Source of the DNA: a virus
Virus record (IMG/VR): IMGVR_UViG_3300025264_000128
Location: 1-22,365 of that record
Reading direction: 5' to 3' (one strand)
DNA length: 22,365 bases
A program made the translations under genes and the position numbers. This document shows positions 7,392-14,823 of the stretch, one piece after another. Under the pieces are notes generated by a model. The model saw only the letters and a list, made by a program, of their open reading frames with translations. It searched no databases and was not told where the DNA came from. Numbering within the stretch: the first letter of the stretch is position 1; each line of letters begins with the position of its first letter.

Positions 7392-9052
7392 AACTTAATT
7401 CTCCTTTCTCCAGAATACATCACCTTGATATTGTCGTACTTGCCTTCTTTTTGGGTCATGATGCCATCGATGTGGCTAAAAGCACCGTCATCGTTTATCA
7501 GGCTGACCGCATCGTTCACGCTGGCCGGGGGAAACATATCCAAGGTAATCTGTTTCCATCTCTTTTTAGCAAACTGTTTTGCCGTTGGATGCCCAAACAT
7601 CAGCGGCAAGCTGTAGGTATTGAAAAAGTCTCCGCATTCAAACGTGACTCGGCAATAGATGTTGCCGTTCTTTGAAACGGCTGAACTCGCATAAACTTTA
7701 TTCACGTTAAAAATATTTTCCAGCACCTCGTCATGGCGCTCATCAGAGAGCACATAACCTTCATCGGCACGACCGCTTTTTGCCAGGGATGGTTTCTTGC
7801 GTGGCGGCTGGAAATAAAATGACGGGCGCTGTGGAAACGGGGTGTTGCATTCACGGCAGTTGTCAAAGGACTTCGGGTTGACTGCAAAACAGGAGTCACA
7901 AACCTTGATCTTGCCCCTTGCCGTTTCATCTTCGGGCAACGCTTCGTCCAGGCAGCCATGACGGAGCATGTTCTCGCCGTAGTCCAGCATCAGGCAATTT
8001 TCCTTGTCCGGATAGGGGCGCATGCCACGACCGCACATCTGGACGTAAAGGCCCAGGCTTTTGGTCGGGCGCAACAGCGCCAGGCAATCGGTGCGTGGCG
8101 CGTCCCATCCCTCCGTTAACACGCCAACATTGCATAAAGCATGGACAGCGCCACTATCAAACTCTTTTAATATACGTTCACGATCCTTGGTCGGTGTATC
8201 GCCGGTGACCACTTCGGCCTTGATGCCCTGTTCCTGTAGAAACAAACACATCTTCTCCGCATGCAGTACCGACACGCAGAAGAACACGGTTGCGGTTCTT
8301 CCTTTTAAATAGGCCTTGTCCATCCAGTCGTTGAAAATTTCCATGATCAACGGCTCGTTCATGACAACCTGTTCCAGATCACCCTCACGGTAATCGCCAC
8401 CTTTGAACTTAATTCGCACGTCTTTGGTGTCGATTACCGCTTGGTTCTTTACCGCAAATGCAGACAAACGAGAGAGATAACCGTCCTGCACCAGTTGCGG
8501 TATGGAAATTTGGTAAGCGATGTCCTTAAAAAAATGGTCCAGTTTGTCCCCATAAATGTAGCCTTGTCCCATGCGGTAGGGGGTTGCGGTAACGCCAATG
8601 ATCCGGCAATCTTTCTTTTCACGCATGGCATCCAGCACCTTACGATAGCGTGTCGTCTTCACAGGGGCGATATGGTGCGCTTCATCGACGATTATATAGT
8701 CCACCCCCGGAACCACATCCAAGCGCTTAGAAGACGCCAATGTGTCCCTGGATGCAATCAGCACCGGCGCATCGGTGTCGTAACTTTTAAGCGAGGCCGC
8801 AAGAATTCCGACTGACGCCTCGGGCCAGACGTTGAGCAGCTTGTCTTTGGCTTGTGAAACCAGCTCCTGGCGGTGTGCCAGAATCATGAATCGGGTGTTG
8901 TCGTTGCTCAATTCCTTGATCAGATGGGAAAACACGATGGTCTTACCGGATGCGGTAGGCAATACCAGCAGTGGGTTGTGGTCAAAAGGACGGTCCCGGA
9001 AATAATCCAGCAGGGCATTCAGGGATTCTTCCTGATAATAACGCAGTTCCAT
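7388..9052 (-). CDS. RadD-like superfamily 2 DNA helicase
   Basis: The 554-residue protein has a complete SF2 set: YYQEES near residue 5 (Q motif region), Walker A PTASGKT (32-38), DEAH (123-126), GVTATPYR (153-160), the C-terminal RecA domain with VVTGDTP and GVLTEGWDAP, and motif VI QMCGRGMRP (338-346). A zinc-finger-like CDSC...CREC (C385, C388, C399, C402) follows, as in E. coli RadD (YejH), which helps process recombination intermediates. The last 140 residues are not obviously conserved. ATG 9052 has AGGAG upstream. That site can be masked by a long-range hairpin with the start of the intergenic leader. The gene is coupled to the downstream nuclease by ATGA. Confidence 0.88.
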   Translation of the reverse strand: MELRYYQEESLNALLDYFRDRPFDHNPLLVLPTASGKTIVFSHLIKELSNDNTRFMILAHRQELVSQAKDKLLNVWPEASVGILAASLKSYDTDAPVLIASRDTLASSKRLDVVPGVDYIIVDEAHHIAPVKTTRYRKVLDAMREKKDCRIIGVTATPYRMGQGYIYGDKLDHFFKDIAYQISIPQLVQDGYLSRLSAFAVKNQAVIDTKDVRIKFKGGDYREGDLEQVVMNEPLIMEIFNDWMDKAYLKGRTATVFFCVSVLHAEKMCLFLQEQGIKAEVVTGDTPTKDRERILKEFDSGAVHALCNVGVLTEGWDAPRTDCLALLRPTKSLGLYVQMCGRGMRPYPDKENCLMLDYGENMLRHGCLDEALPEDETARGKIKVCDSCFAVNPKSFDNCRECNTPFPQRPSFYFQPPRKKPSLAKSGRADEGYVLSDERHDEVLENIFNVNKVYASSAVSKNGNIYCRVTFECGDFFNTYSLPLMFGHPTAKQFAKKRWKQITLDMFPPASVNDAVSLINDDGAFSHIDGIMTQKEGKYDNIKVMYSGERRIKL

Positions 9053-9137
9053 TGATCGCTCCTGTGTTAAAGATTACATCAAGTTGTGGCTTTTTGGTAA
9101 ACGAGAAGCCGCGCAAACTCGTGATCGGAGGCGATCA
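9053..9137 (-). promoter_or_regulatory. Structured leader predicted to sequester the helicase ribosome binding site
   Basis: On the minus strand TGATCGCCTCC (9127-9137), right after the SSB gene, pairs with GGAGCGATCA (9053-9062), which contains the helicase Shine-Dalgarno and ends next to its ATG. This gives ten pairs with one bulged C. Inside the loop are smaller stems (ACGAG/CTCGT and GGCTT/AAGCC). It could lower helicase translation relative to SSB or respond to a factor. This is inference from base pairing. Confidence 0.45.
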
Positions 9138-9138
9138 T

Positions 9139-9651
9139 TTAGTCCCAATTATCAATAGCTATCCCGGTTGCGGTTGGCACCGACTGTTTTGCAGCAGCCA
9201 CAGAAGCCTGCGGTACCCTCTTCTTGTTTGGGCCAATGAACGTCTTGATAACATTGTTGGTGTACTTGGGCTCTCCCGTAGAAGGATTGGTTTCCTTTGA
9301 ATGCTCGATGCCTACTTTGGCAGAGAAGCCTTGAAGCATCAGTCCATCCATGGTTTCCTGGTTGAGAGAGACGTCCGGGTTGCCCCCGGTTGCCGTGATC
9401 CAGTTTTTCAGCCTTGACATTGAGACAACGGTGCTGTCTCCGGTGTAAATAAAGTTGCTCCAGATTACACGGTTGGCAAACGTTGGGCCCAATACGCGAT
9501 ACATTACTTTGATGTATTGGTTTCCGGCTTTGGAATCTTTGCGCTCCCATGTTTCTGCCTGTAAATCGTAGACTCCCTCCGGAAGCGGCTCGTAGACATC
9601 CTGTGAGCCTGTATCTTCGACTTGGCTCAGGTCAATATTAAAATCATCCAT
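9139..9651 (-). CDS. Single-stranded DNA-binding protein, DUF669-like
   Basis: The chosen start is ATG 9651, giving 170 residues, because AGGAGGAA lies seven bases upstream; an in-frame start further out (9702) would add 17 histidine-rich residues with no such site. Features are LPEGVYDLQAETWERKDSKA near residues 23-42, NQYIKVMYRVLGP (44-56), NRVIWSNF and SMSRLKNW, the OB-fold-like pattern of phage DUF669 proteins. The protein ends in the acidic/aromatic tip DNWD, like SSB tails that contact partner proteins. It overlaps the Sak4-like gene by 8 bases. A Sak4-type annealase next to its SSB is a common phage pairing, which supports this call. Confidence 0.8.
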   Translation of the reverse strand: MDDFNIDLSQVEDTGSQDVYEPLPEGVYDLQAETWERKDSKAGNQYIKVMYRVLGPTFANRVIWSNFIYTGDSTVVSMSRLKNWITATGGNPDVSLNQETMDGLMLQGFSAKVGIEHSKETNPSTGEPKYTNNVIKTFIGPNKKRVPQASVAAAKQSVPTATGIAIDNWD

Positions 9652-10459
9652 TGGTTGTTTCCTCCTGTGATGGTGATGTTTCTTTTGGTGTGTTGACAGC
9701 ATCTGCTGCCTTTTGGGCTACCTCTTTGCAGTTAGCAGTAAAAGCAGACCAGTTTAAAGGTATCTTTTTATCGAGAGCCAGCCTTGACTTGGCGTCGTAG
9801 GCAGCGGTTCTCTGGGTAAAAAGATACCGGTTATCGCTATATGAAACCCCGCGTGTCGTCTGATTAAATCCTTCTCCGGACTTGACGGTAGTAATTTCAT
9901 GGTTAGCAAAAAAGTTGAAGTCGACCCAGGACCTGACCAGGGAAGAGATACGGCGGTGCGTATTCATTTCATAGCGGTCATAAGGTTCGCGCTCCGGATC
10001 GGAAAAAACCCTGATCTGTACATGCGACAGCAGAATGATGTGCATTTCTTTCTCAAGCGACAGGGCTTCCAGCTTACGCAGGATGTCGGCAAACAATTCA
10101 GAGCTTTCAACAAAGCCCTTGCCATAGGTCAGCTTCTCGATGGAGTCTATGTTGTGGCGTTGCTTGACCTCGTCCTGGCACAGCCTTTCGACCGCATCGG
10201 TGGTGTCGAGTACCACGGTTTTGTAGTTGTGTGGCTTCTTCGCAAGCTCGTCGATCGCGTCGATGATATCATCGTAGACCACGCAAACCGGAAACTTGTC
10301 CATCTTTATGTACTTGGCGCCATCTTCGGCGTCAATAAGGATGGGCCTGGGCGCACCTGCCGCCATCGTTGTCTTGCCGATGCCGTCGGTGCCGTATACA
10401 TTCATCCTGACCATGGGGTCGTTGCTGTGGCTACGGATGCTGCTGAACAAGTCGTTCAT
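9644..10459 (-). CDS. Sak4-like RecA-fold ATPase (phage single-strand annealing/recombination)
   Basis: Translation from ATG 10459 gives 271 residues and has GGAGGT five bases upstream; longer in-frame extensions run back through the preceding gene and are rejected. Motifs: Walker A GTDGIGKTT (23-31), DAEDGAKYI (43-51), Walker B TVVLDT (81-86) and LLSHVQ (143-148), followed by EREPYDRYEMNTHRR, typical of phage RecA-like NTPases of the Sak4 group. The C-terminus is polar and probably disordered. The start overlaps the upstream gene's stop as ATGA, and the end overlaps the SSB start. Sak4 proteins promote annealing together with their SSB. Family call is good, function by homology pattern. Confidence 0.82.
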   Translation of the reverse strand: MNDLFSSIRSHSNDPMVRMNVYGTDGIGKTTMAAGAPRPILIDAEDGAKYIKMDKFPVCVVYDDIIDAIDELAKKPHNYKTVVLDTTDAVERLCQDEVKQRHNIDSIEKLTYGKGFVESSELFADILRKLEALSLEKEMHIILLSHVQIRVFSDPEREPYDRYEMNTHRRISSLVRSWVDFNFFANHEITTVKSGEGFNQTTRGVSYSDNRYLFTQRTAAYDAKSRLALDKKIPLNWSAFTANCKEVAQKAADAVNTPKETSPSQEETTNG

Positions 10460-10866
10460 GACGCACCTCCGGATTCCTTTTCTGTAAGCCTGGGGTTCGG
10501 CGACACCTTGGTGATTGCCGCAAGCTGTATCAATGGTGCAAAATCCTGCGCATGTTCCATGCAATAGGTTTTGAAGTCACGCTTGCCAAGTTTGTAGATT
10601 GTTTTGAACGGCCACGCTTCGGGTGGAATTTTCTTACGCGCCTCATCAAGCAGCACCTGGTCCCATGAAAGGCTTTCCGCATAGGTGACGGTCAATCCCT
10701 CCTGGATTCCGGACCCCCCACGGTTAGCCAGTCTCGGCAAATCAATTTGCAATTCGGGATGGCTTAGTATTTGTTTGGTGATGGCCTTGATTTCGTTTTC
10801 GATAGCAAGTTTTTCTGACAGTTTTTTTAGACGAGACTGTCGAAGCTCGTACAGTGAAATAGTCAT
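10456..10866 (-). CDS. Short phage protein preceding the Sak4-like gene; N-terminal coiled coil
   Basis: The 136-residue protein starts at ATG 10866, about 35 bases downstream of the strong minus promoter, with only a weak ribosome binding site. Residues 5-35 are charged and helical (LRQSRLKKLSEKLAIENEIK), likely a coiled coil. The C-terminal half has WPFKTIYKLGKRDFKTYCMEH, a pattern I associate with small phage proteins found beside Sak4-like ATPases. No catalytic motif is visible. As first gene of the recombination operon it may be a partner or loader for the annealase, but that is inference. Confidence 0.75.
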   Translation of the reverse strand: MTISLYELRQSRLKKLSEKLAIENEIKAITKQILSHPELQIDLPRLANRGGSGIQEGLTVTYAESLSWDQVLLDEARKKIPPEAWPFKTIYKLGKRDFKTYCMEHAQDFAPLIQLAAITKVSPNPRLTEKESGGAS

Positions 10867-10891
10867 GATTTCGGCTCAATTAATTTAATAT

Positions 10892-10933
10892 TCAATAGTG
10901 ATTCTAAAACATTGAAAACTTTGTGTCAATAGT
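10892..10933. promoter_or_regulatory. Candidate operator sites of the divergent switch
   Basis: TCAATAGT occurs twice in direct orientation (10892-10899 and 10926-10933), with an inverted ATTGA (10911-10915) between them. These half-sites cover both divergent promoters and would suit the small HTH protein encoded just to the right. Binding is inferred from position and symmetry. Confidence 0.4.
10901..10929 (-). promoter_or_regulatory. Strong sigma70 promoter of the recombination operon
   Basis: The minus strand has a perfect -35 TTGACA (10924-10929), a 17-bp spacer and a -10 TAGAAT (10901-10906, five of six matches). Transcription would start near 10894 and read the six-gene minus operon ending near 6040. 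Confidence 0.75.
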
Positions 10934-10940
10934 TTATGCT
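10912..10940 (+). promoter_or_regulatory. Candidate rightward promoter of the HTH/primase operon
   Basis: TTGAAA (10912-10917), a 17-bp spacer and TATGCT (10935-10940) match the sigma70 consensus at five and four of six positions. It overlaps the leftward promoter almost fully, so the two should compete, and lies about 45 bases before the HTH start codon. Confidence 0.45.
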
Positions 10941-10986
10941 TACTTTCTGTAACCAACTTATCCCCCCTTTTTTCGAGGAGAAACCT

Positions 10987-11241
10987 ATGGCCGAAATTAA
11001 AATGACTTTATCAGAATACATCAAAGAAATCGGCGAGCAAAACCTTGCCGACCTGATTGGTGTTTCCCGAACCACCACCAAATCCTGGCGCTATTTCGTC
11101 AGGACCCCAAAAGTAAAGCAGGCGAAAAAGCTGATCAACATCAGCAACGGTTTACTGGATTGGGAGTCGATCTACGGTGACACCCATAATATGGAAGTGG
11201 ATCGAGCAATAAGAGCCACCGAAAACCAAGATGCTTCCTGA
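10987..11241 (+). CDS. Small Cro-like helix-turn-helix transcriptional regulator
   Basis: ATG 10987 gives 84 residues and has GAGGAGA upstream; a longer in-frame start at 10936 lies inside the promoter and is rejected. Residues 17-38 (EQNLADLIGVSRTTTKSWR and following) form a clear helix-turn-helix. They are followed by a short helical region and ISNGLLDWESIYG, seen in Cro/YdaS-like small regulators. There is no protease or oligomerisation domain as in CI repressors. The gene opens the rightward operon and faces the recombination operon across a 120-bp region with overlapping promoters, so it probably balances the two directions. Whether the phage is temperate cannot be told; no integrase is in the window. 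Confidence 0.82.
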   Translation: MAEIKMTLSEYIKEIGEQNLADLIGVSRTTTKSWRYFVRTPKVKQAKKLINISNGLLDWESIYGDTHNMEVDRAIRATENQDAS

Positions 11242-11249
11242 GTTTTTCC

Positions 11250-13265
11250 GTGTCTTTGGTCCTTCATATAAACGAAACATGGACTGACCTCTCCGAAGAA
11301 GCCAGGGAAGAAATGCTGTGGAGTTTTTGGGAACACAGCTTTCACCTGATTCCCTGCGGCGCCAAAGAAGAGTACATTCCAGAATACTTCCGCAAGCGGC
11401 ACACCTTTGAAACCGAGGAGGAAGTCAAGTCACGCTGGGCGAAAACCCCACGGGTAAAATGGGAGCACTATCAACGTGTACAACCCACCCAGAAGGAGCT
11501 AATTACATGGCTTGACAAGTTTCCAAAGGCAAATTGGGCGGCGTTGACCGGCATCAACTTCGTGGTCCTCGATGCAGACAGCGTGGAGGCTATCGATTTT
11601 GTTGACAGCGGCGCGGTGATGCGCTCGCCGTTAAGACAAACAACCCCGCGCGGAGGCGTTCACTTCCTCTACAGCGTCAACCCGAACCTTGAGATCAGAA
11701 ACTCTGCCGGCTCCAACAAACTGGACATTCGGGGCGTCGGCGGCTATGTAATGCTGTGCCCCTCACAGGATTATTTTTTCGCCGCGCCCAACCAATACGT
11801 CTTTGACAGCATGGACGCATTGCCGTGCCTGGGGCAGAAGGACCTGAATGCAGTTGCCGAGTTTAACAATCAGGGGAAAGTCACTTCCATCGTGAAGGCT
11901 ACCCTTGATGATCACGGTGCCGACATCGGTACCCGCAACGACAAGCTGGCACGCCTGGTCGGACGTTGGATCAGGGAGGGTTGGGGACAGCGTGAACTCA
12001 TGATTAAAGCACAGGACTGGAACCAGACAAACATACCCCCGCTGTCACCTATAGAGGTTACAACTACGACGATGTCTATCGTCAACGGACATATAAAGAG
12101 ACATCCGGAAGACATAGAGATGGGCATGCTCAGGTGGGAAACGAGCAAGTGGGAGATCCATCTTGAAGACGAACAGAAAGAGATTTTGGAACAGGAAGAT
12201 CCGATCGAGAATCTGGCGGAAGACAAACCGGAGAAGACCGATCCCCTGGGTCTGATGCCGTGGGGTGAGTTCCGCCAACTGGATATCCCAACCCCGACCG
12301 AGTATTGGGGCGACAAATTTATCTTTGAACGCGGACGGATACTGCTGTTGGGCAAGCCGAAGATCGGCAAGTCCCACTGGATCGGCGCGTTCGCAACAGC
12401 GGCGGCAACAGGCACGAAATTCATGGGGAAACCTTTCCCAAGACCGATGAAAGTCATGTGGTTGCAGGCCGAGATCATCGATGCCTACATCCGGGACCGA
12501 GTGGATCTCTACCTTAAGGCGTATGAAAAAGACAAAGAGAAAACAGATTTGCTGGGCAAGAACCTGATCGTCACCGGACGCTTGCAGAAAAACCTGATGC
12601 GTGATGCCGACATCGAGATGGTGGCACGCTCGATCGAGTTCCATGAACCCGACATGATCATGATTGATCCGGTGATCAACTTCTTTTCCGGCGAGGAGAA
12701 CAAGAACGAGGATGTGCAGAAGTTCCTGTCGAGGGTGGACAAGCTGATCGATACCTACCGGGTGACCGCAATCCTTGCCCATCACACCGGCAAGGAACGT
12801 CAGGACGACATGAGCTTCATGTCGGCGCGTGGCGGCTCTGCATTTGCAGGATGGTTTGACTCAGGCATTAAACTGCTCGGCGACAAGCCGAACGTTACCC
12901 TGTTCTATGAAGCAAGGAACGCAAGGGAGCCCGAGAGTCATTCGGCGTACTTCAATTTTGAAACAGGGTTCTGGAACATCGTTGATTTCGATGCGGAAAA
13001 ACAGATTGATGAGGTCGACATCGCGCACACGGTGGCGAACTCGATGGACAAAACGAAATTCTACACACGCGCAGAGCTTGAATTGCAAGCCCGCAAGGCG
13101 CTGAAAGACAGAGGCCTGGCAAGCGGTCAGCTGAAAGGAAAAGCCGCAGTCAGCTATGTGCAGAAATACCTCGGTGGGCGGGTGCTCACGCATGCGATAC
13201 CGGGCAGACAAACCTGGCATTGGTTAATAACTAACGAGGGGGTCAAGCCCTGGGAAGAAGAATGA
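11250..13265 (+). CDS. Bifunctional primase-polymerase / RepA-like replicative helicase
   Basis: The 671-residue protein begins with GTG 11250, eight bases after the HTH gene, with a weak ribosome binding site, so coupling is likely. The N-terminal prim-pol domain has VVLDADS (D108, D110), TTPRGGVHFLY (131-141) and KLDIRGVGGYVMLCP (157-171), matching the archaeo-eukaryotic primase fold of phage and plasmid replicators. A linker rich in glutamate (about 305-330) leads to an AAA_25/RepA-type ATPase with Walker A GKPKIGKS (368-375), Walker B MIMIDP (469-474) and AHHTGK (510-515). It should prime and unwind DNA at the phage fork. The C-terminal 80 residues may be a small DNA-binding domain. Its stop overlaps the next gene as ATGA. 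Confidence 0.88.
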   Translation: MSLVLHINETWTDLSEEAREEMLWSFWEHSFHLIPCGAKEEYIPEYFRKRHTFETEEEVKSRWAKTPRVKWEHYQRVQPTQKELITWLDKFPKANWAALTGINFVVLDADSVEAIDFVDSGAVMRSPLRQTTPRGGVHFLYSVNPNLEIRNSAGSNKLDIRGVGGYVMLCPSQDYFFAAPNQYVFDSMDALPCLGQKDLNAVAEFNNQGKVTSIVKATLDDHGADIGTRNDKLARLVGRWIREGWGQRELMIKAQDWNQTNIPPLSPIEVTTTTMSIVNGHIKRHPEDIEMGMLRWETSKWEIHLEDEQKEILEQEDPIENLAEDKPEKTDPLGLMPWGEFRQLDIPTPTEYWGDKFIFERGRILLLGKPKIGKSHWIGAFATAAATGTKFMGKPFPRPMKVMWLQAEIIDAYIRDRVDLYLKAYEKDKEKTDLLGKNLIVTGRLQKNLMRDADIEMVARSIEFHEPDMIMIDPVINFFSGEENKNEDVQKFLSRVDKLIDTYRVTAILAHHTGKERQDDMSFMSARGGSAFAGWFDSGIKLLGDKPNVTLFYEARNAREPESHSAYFNFETGFWNIVDFDAEKQIDEVDIAHTVANSMDKTKFYTRAELELQARKALKDRGLASGQLKGKAAVSYVQKYLGGRVLTHAIPGRQTWHWLITNEGVKPWEEE

Positions 13266-13423
13266 AAGACAAAGAAAGCATGATCAGCGAAAGAGCAGCG
13301 TTGCTTGCGTGGCAAGACATGCAAAGAAAACTACGCATTATCGAATGGCTATTGCCCAGGCTTCACAAGGGGCTATCGGATCCTAAAAACTACGAAAAAC
13401 TAATCGGGAGGGTTGAAGAATGA
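13262..13423 (+). CDS. 53-residue protein of unknown function in the replication operon
   Basis: A short frame runs from ATG 13262 to TGA 13423. It overlaps the primase-helicase stop by ATGA and the next start by ATGA, so it sits exactly between two coupled genes. The product begins MKDKESMISERAALLAWQDM and is helical, with charged ends and a hydrophobic centre (IIEWLLPRL) that is too short for a convincing membrane span. The next gene's ribosome binding site, GGGAGG, lies within its last codons. The perfect overlaps on both sides are the main evidence that it is translated. Function unknown. Confidence 0.65.
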   Translation: MKDKESMISERAALLAWQDMQRKLRIIEWLLPRLHKGLSDPKNYEKLIGRVEE

Positions 13424-13917
13424 AGAAAGATAAATACATACCCAAGCATGTGTTGCCTAACTACAAAAGGACAAGGCGCATGGCGAAAAGAATATGGGGC
13501 GCTCTGTTTAAAAACTTCGCGGCGTTCCCATTGGAACTCGCACGAACAACGTACAACAGAAGAACGGTGGACAAATACAACAAGGCATTAGAGCTGGGAA
13601 TTGTTTCTGGCACACAGATATTAATGGAATCAACGGTATTGGCATCGGAATCTCTGGACGAGTGGGCAGAACACCTGAGAGCAAACGAAGAATGGATGCT
13701 GACCGCCGACGGCTTTGACGAGGCCTTCATCGGGGTCACGGAATTTAGGCCTGTACATCTGCCGCGTGCCGTCTACAGCTACGAAAAATGCGTGGACATC
13801 CTGATGCAACGTGACGGCATGGAGAGGGGAGAGGCGCTCGAACACATGGAGTTTAATGTAACCGGCGCGTATGTGGGCGAACAAACCCCTGTTTTTGTAC
13901 GCAATTTGCCTTACTAG
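13420..13917 (+). CDS. Conserved phage protein of unknown function
   Basis: The 165-residue protein starts at ATG 13420 with GGGAGG upstream. Its N-terminus is strongly basic (KRTRRMAKR). The C-terminal half carries DGFDEAFIGV, then AVYSYEKCVDILMQRDGM, EALEHMEFNVTGAYVGEQTP and VF, a combination I have seen in many phage hypothetical proteins. No catalytic motif is assigned to it. It ends the replication operon, just before the repeat array upstream of terS. The gene is certain; the role is not known. Confidence 0.82.
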   Translation: MKKDKYIPKHVLPNYKRTRRMAKRIWGALFKNFAAFPLELARTTYNRRTVDKYNKALELGIVSGTQILMESTVLASESLDEWAEHLRANEEWMLTADGFDEAFIGVTEFRPVHLPRAVYSYEKCVDILMQRDGMERGEALEHMEFNVTGAYVGEQTPVFVRNLPY

Positions 13918-13930
13918 AGGGATACTGAAA

Positions 13931-14086
13931 GTGTATAAAATGGAAGAAAAAAAAGGGCTTATCCTTGGTGTAAATACGGTAGACTACGGGTATAAAATGG
14001 ATGGTATGGTGCCTTTTCAGAAACCATACCATGTGCCTCTGAAACCCCTATATAATAAGGAAAGTATACATGGTATGGTGGTATGA
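13931..14086 (+). CDS. Doubtful 51-residue frame running into the repeat array
   Basis: A frame from GTG 13931 (AGAGGGAT about seven bases upstream) to TGA 14086 encodes MYKMEEKKGLILGV and then a tail translated from the tandem repeats. The ribosome binding site is acceptable, but most of the frame is repeat DNA with hairpins. It may be a leader peptide or chance. I keep it only as a possibility. Confidence 0.25.
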   Translation: MYKMEEKKGLILGVNTVDYGYKMDGMVPFQKPYHVPLKPLYNKESIHGMVV

Positions 14087-14164
14087 TCATACTATGCTAT
14101 ACCGCCATACCATCGCCTCTGAAACGCCTATAAAACGGACATGGTATGGCGGTATGGTGGTATG
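13933..14164. repeat. Tandem and inverted repeat array upstream of terS
   Basis: Three related units start at about 13990, 14048 and 14128. Each has a TATAA-A-rich element, GGA and ATGGTATGG; units one and two end in CATACCAT then GCCTCTGAAAC. GTATAAAATGGA occurs at 13933 and 13990. GCCTCTGAAAC occurs at 14035 and 14115. ATGGTATGGT (14001-14010) pairs with ACCATACCAT (14023-14032). ATACCGCCATACCAT (14099-14113) can pair either with 14070-14084 (one G-U pair) or perfectly with 14141-14155. GTATGATCATAC (14081-14092) is a palindrome. No gene of confidence lies in 13918-14278. Possible roles are a packaging recognition site, replication origin iterons or an RNA switch. Confidence 0.85.
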
Positions 14165-14235
14165 CTCTCCTAAAGGAGAGAGGAAGGGATTGTATAGAAC
14201 AACCTCCCCTCTACCGACATCCTCCTTTTTTTAGG
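14165..14235 (+). terminator. Possible attenuator with alternative hairpins before terS
   Basis: CTCTCC (14165-14170) and GGAGAG (14175-14180) form a tight hairpin with loop TAAA. Alternatively AAAGGAG (14172-14178) can pair with CTCCTTT (14222-14228), leaving TTTT (14229-14232), with an imperfect inner stem between 14179-14187 and 14203-14210. The two pairings exclude each other, as in terminator/antiterminator pairs. This is drawn by eye and not computed. Confidence 0.35.
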
Positions 14236-14278
14236 CGCGTGTTTGGAGAAGAAGTTTTAAGGTTACTAGGAGTATAAA

Positions 14279-14809
14279 GTGGCGAAAAGAAAAAAGTTGA
14301 GCAAAATGCAACGTCTTTTTATAGAGATGTATGTGTATCAGGATCTGAAACAATCCGAATGTGCGTTGCGTGCGGGATACAGGCATCCGGAGGTGATGGC
14401 TTCAAGGATGCTGAATCATGAAAGGTACAGGCATGTGCAAGAACGTATCCAGGAGTTGCAATATATGCAGAGGCAGAAATACGAGATCACGTTTGAAAAG
14501 GTTGCTGAAGATTTGAAGAAGATCCGGGATGCGGCGCTCGAGGAAGGATCATTCGGGGCGGCAGTAACCGCAGAGTTGGGACGGGCTAAACTGGCAGGCC
14601 TGATGGTGGACAGGAAAGAGGTTAAGTTCGGGAAGATAGATCAGATGGATCGCCAGGAAGTCGAGGCGAGATTGCGGAACCTGATGGAACAGCACAAACT
14701 GGCGCCGATGGTGAAAGACGTTACTCCGGAAGATGTTGCTTCGGAAGATGTTTATTCGGAAGAAGCGGCGATCGAGGATGAGATGGTTGACGAGGAGGAT
14801 GAGGGTTGA
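14279..14809 (+). CDS. terS: Terminase small subunit
   Basis: The 176-residue protein starts with GTG 14279, with AGGAG six bases upstream. Residues 6-60 (LSKMQRLFIEMYV, CALRAGYRHPEVMASRML) match the helix-turn-helix N-terminus of Terminase_2-type small subunits, which bind the packaging site. A helical middle follows with AVTAELGRAKLAGLMVDRKEVKFGKIDQM, the usual oligomerisation region. The C-terminus is very acidic and contains a 5-residue repeat (PEDVA, SEDVY, SEEAA; 15-bp DNA repeat at 14726-14770). Oddly, no terminase large subunit follows; minus-strand genes begin 14 bases later. terL may lie with the late block outside the window. Confidence 0.82.
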   Translation: MAKRKKLSKMQRLFIEMYVYQDLKQSECALRAGYRHPEVMASRMLNHERYRHVQERIQELQYMQRQKYEITFEKVAEDLKKIRDAALEEGSFGAAVTAELGRAKLAGLMVDRKEVKFGKIDQMDRQEVEARLRNLMEQHKLAPMVKDVTPEDVASEDVYSEEAAIEDEMVDEEDEG

Positions 14810-14823
14810 ATCAACCGGTGAAA

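Noticed and set aside
9899-10567. Plus-strand frame opposite the Sak4-like gene
   Set aside because: The minus strand has a clear P-loop ATPase and coupled starts; this is a codon-bias shadow.
10935-10986. Longer start for the HTH protein at 10936
   Set aside because: It would translate the promoter -10 region; GAGGAGA before ATG 10987 is the better start.
12045-12785. Long minus-strand frame opposite the helicase domain
   Set aside because: The plus strand encodes intact Walker motifs here; the opposite frame is histidine/leucine-rich shadow.
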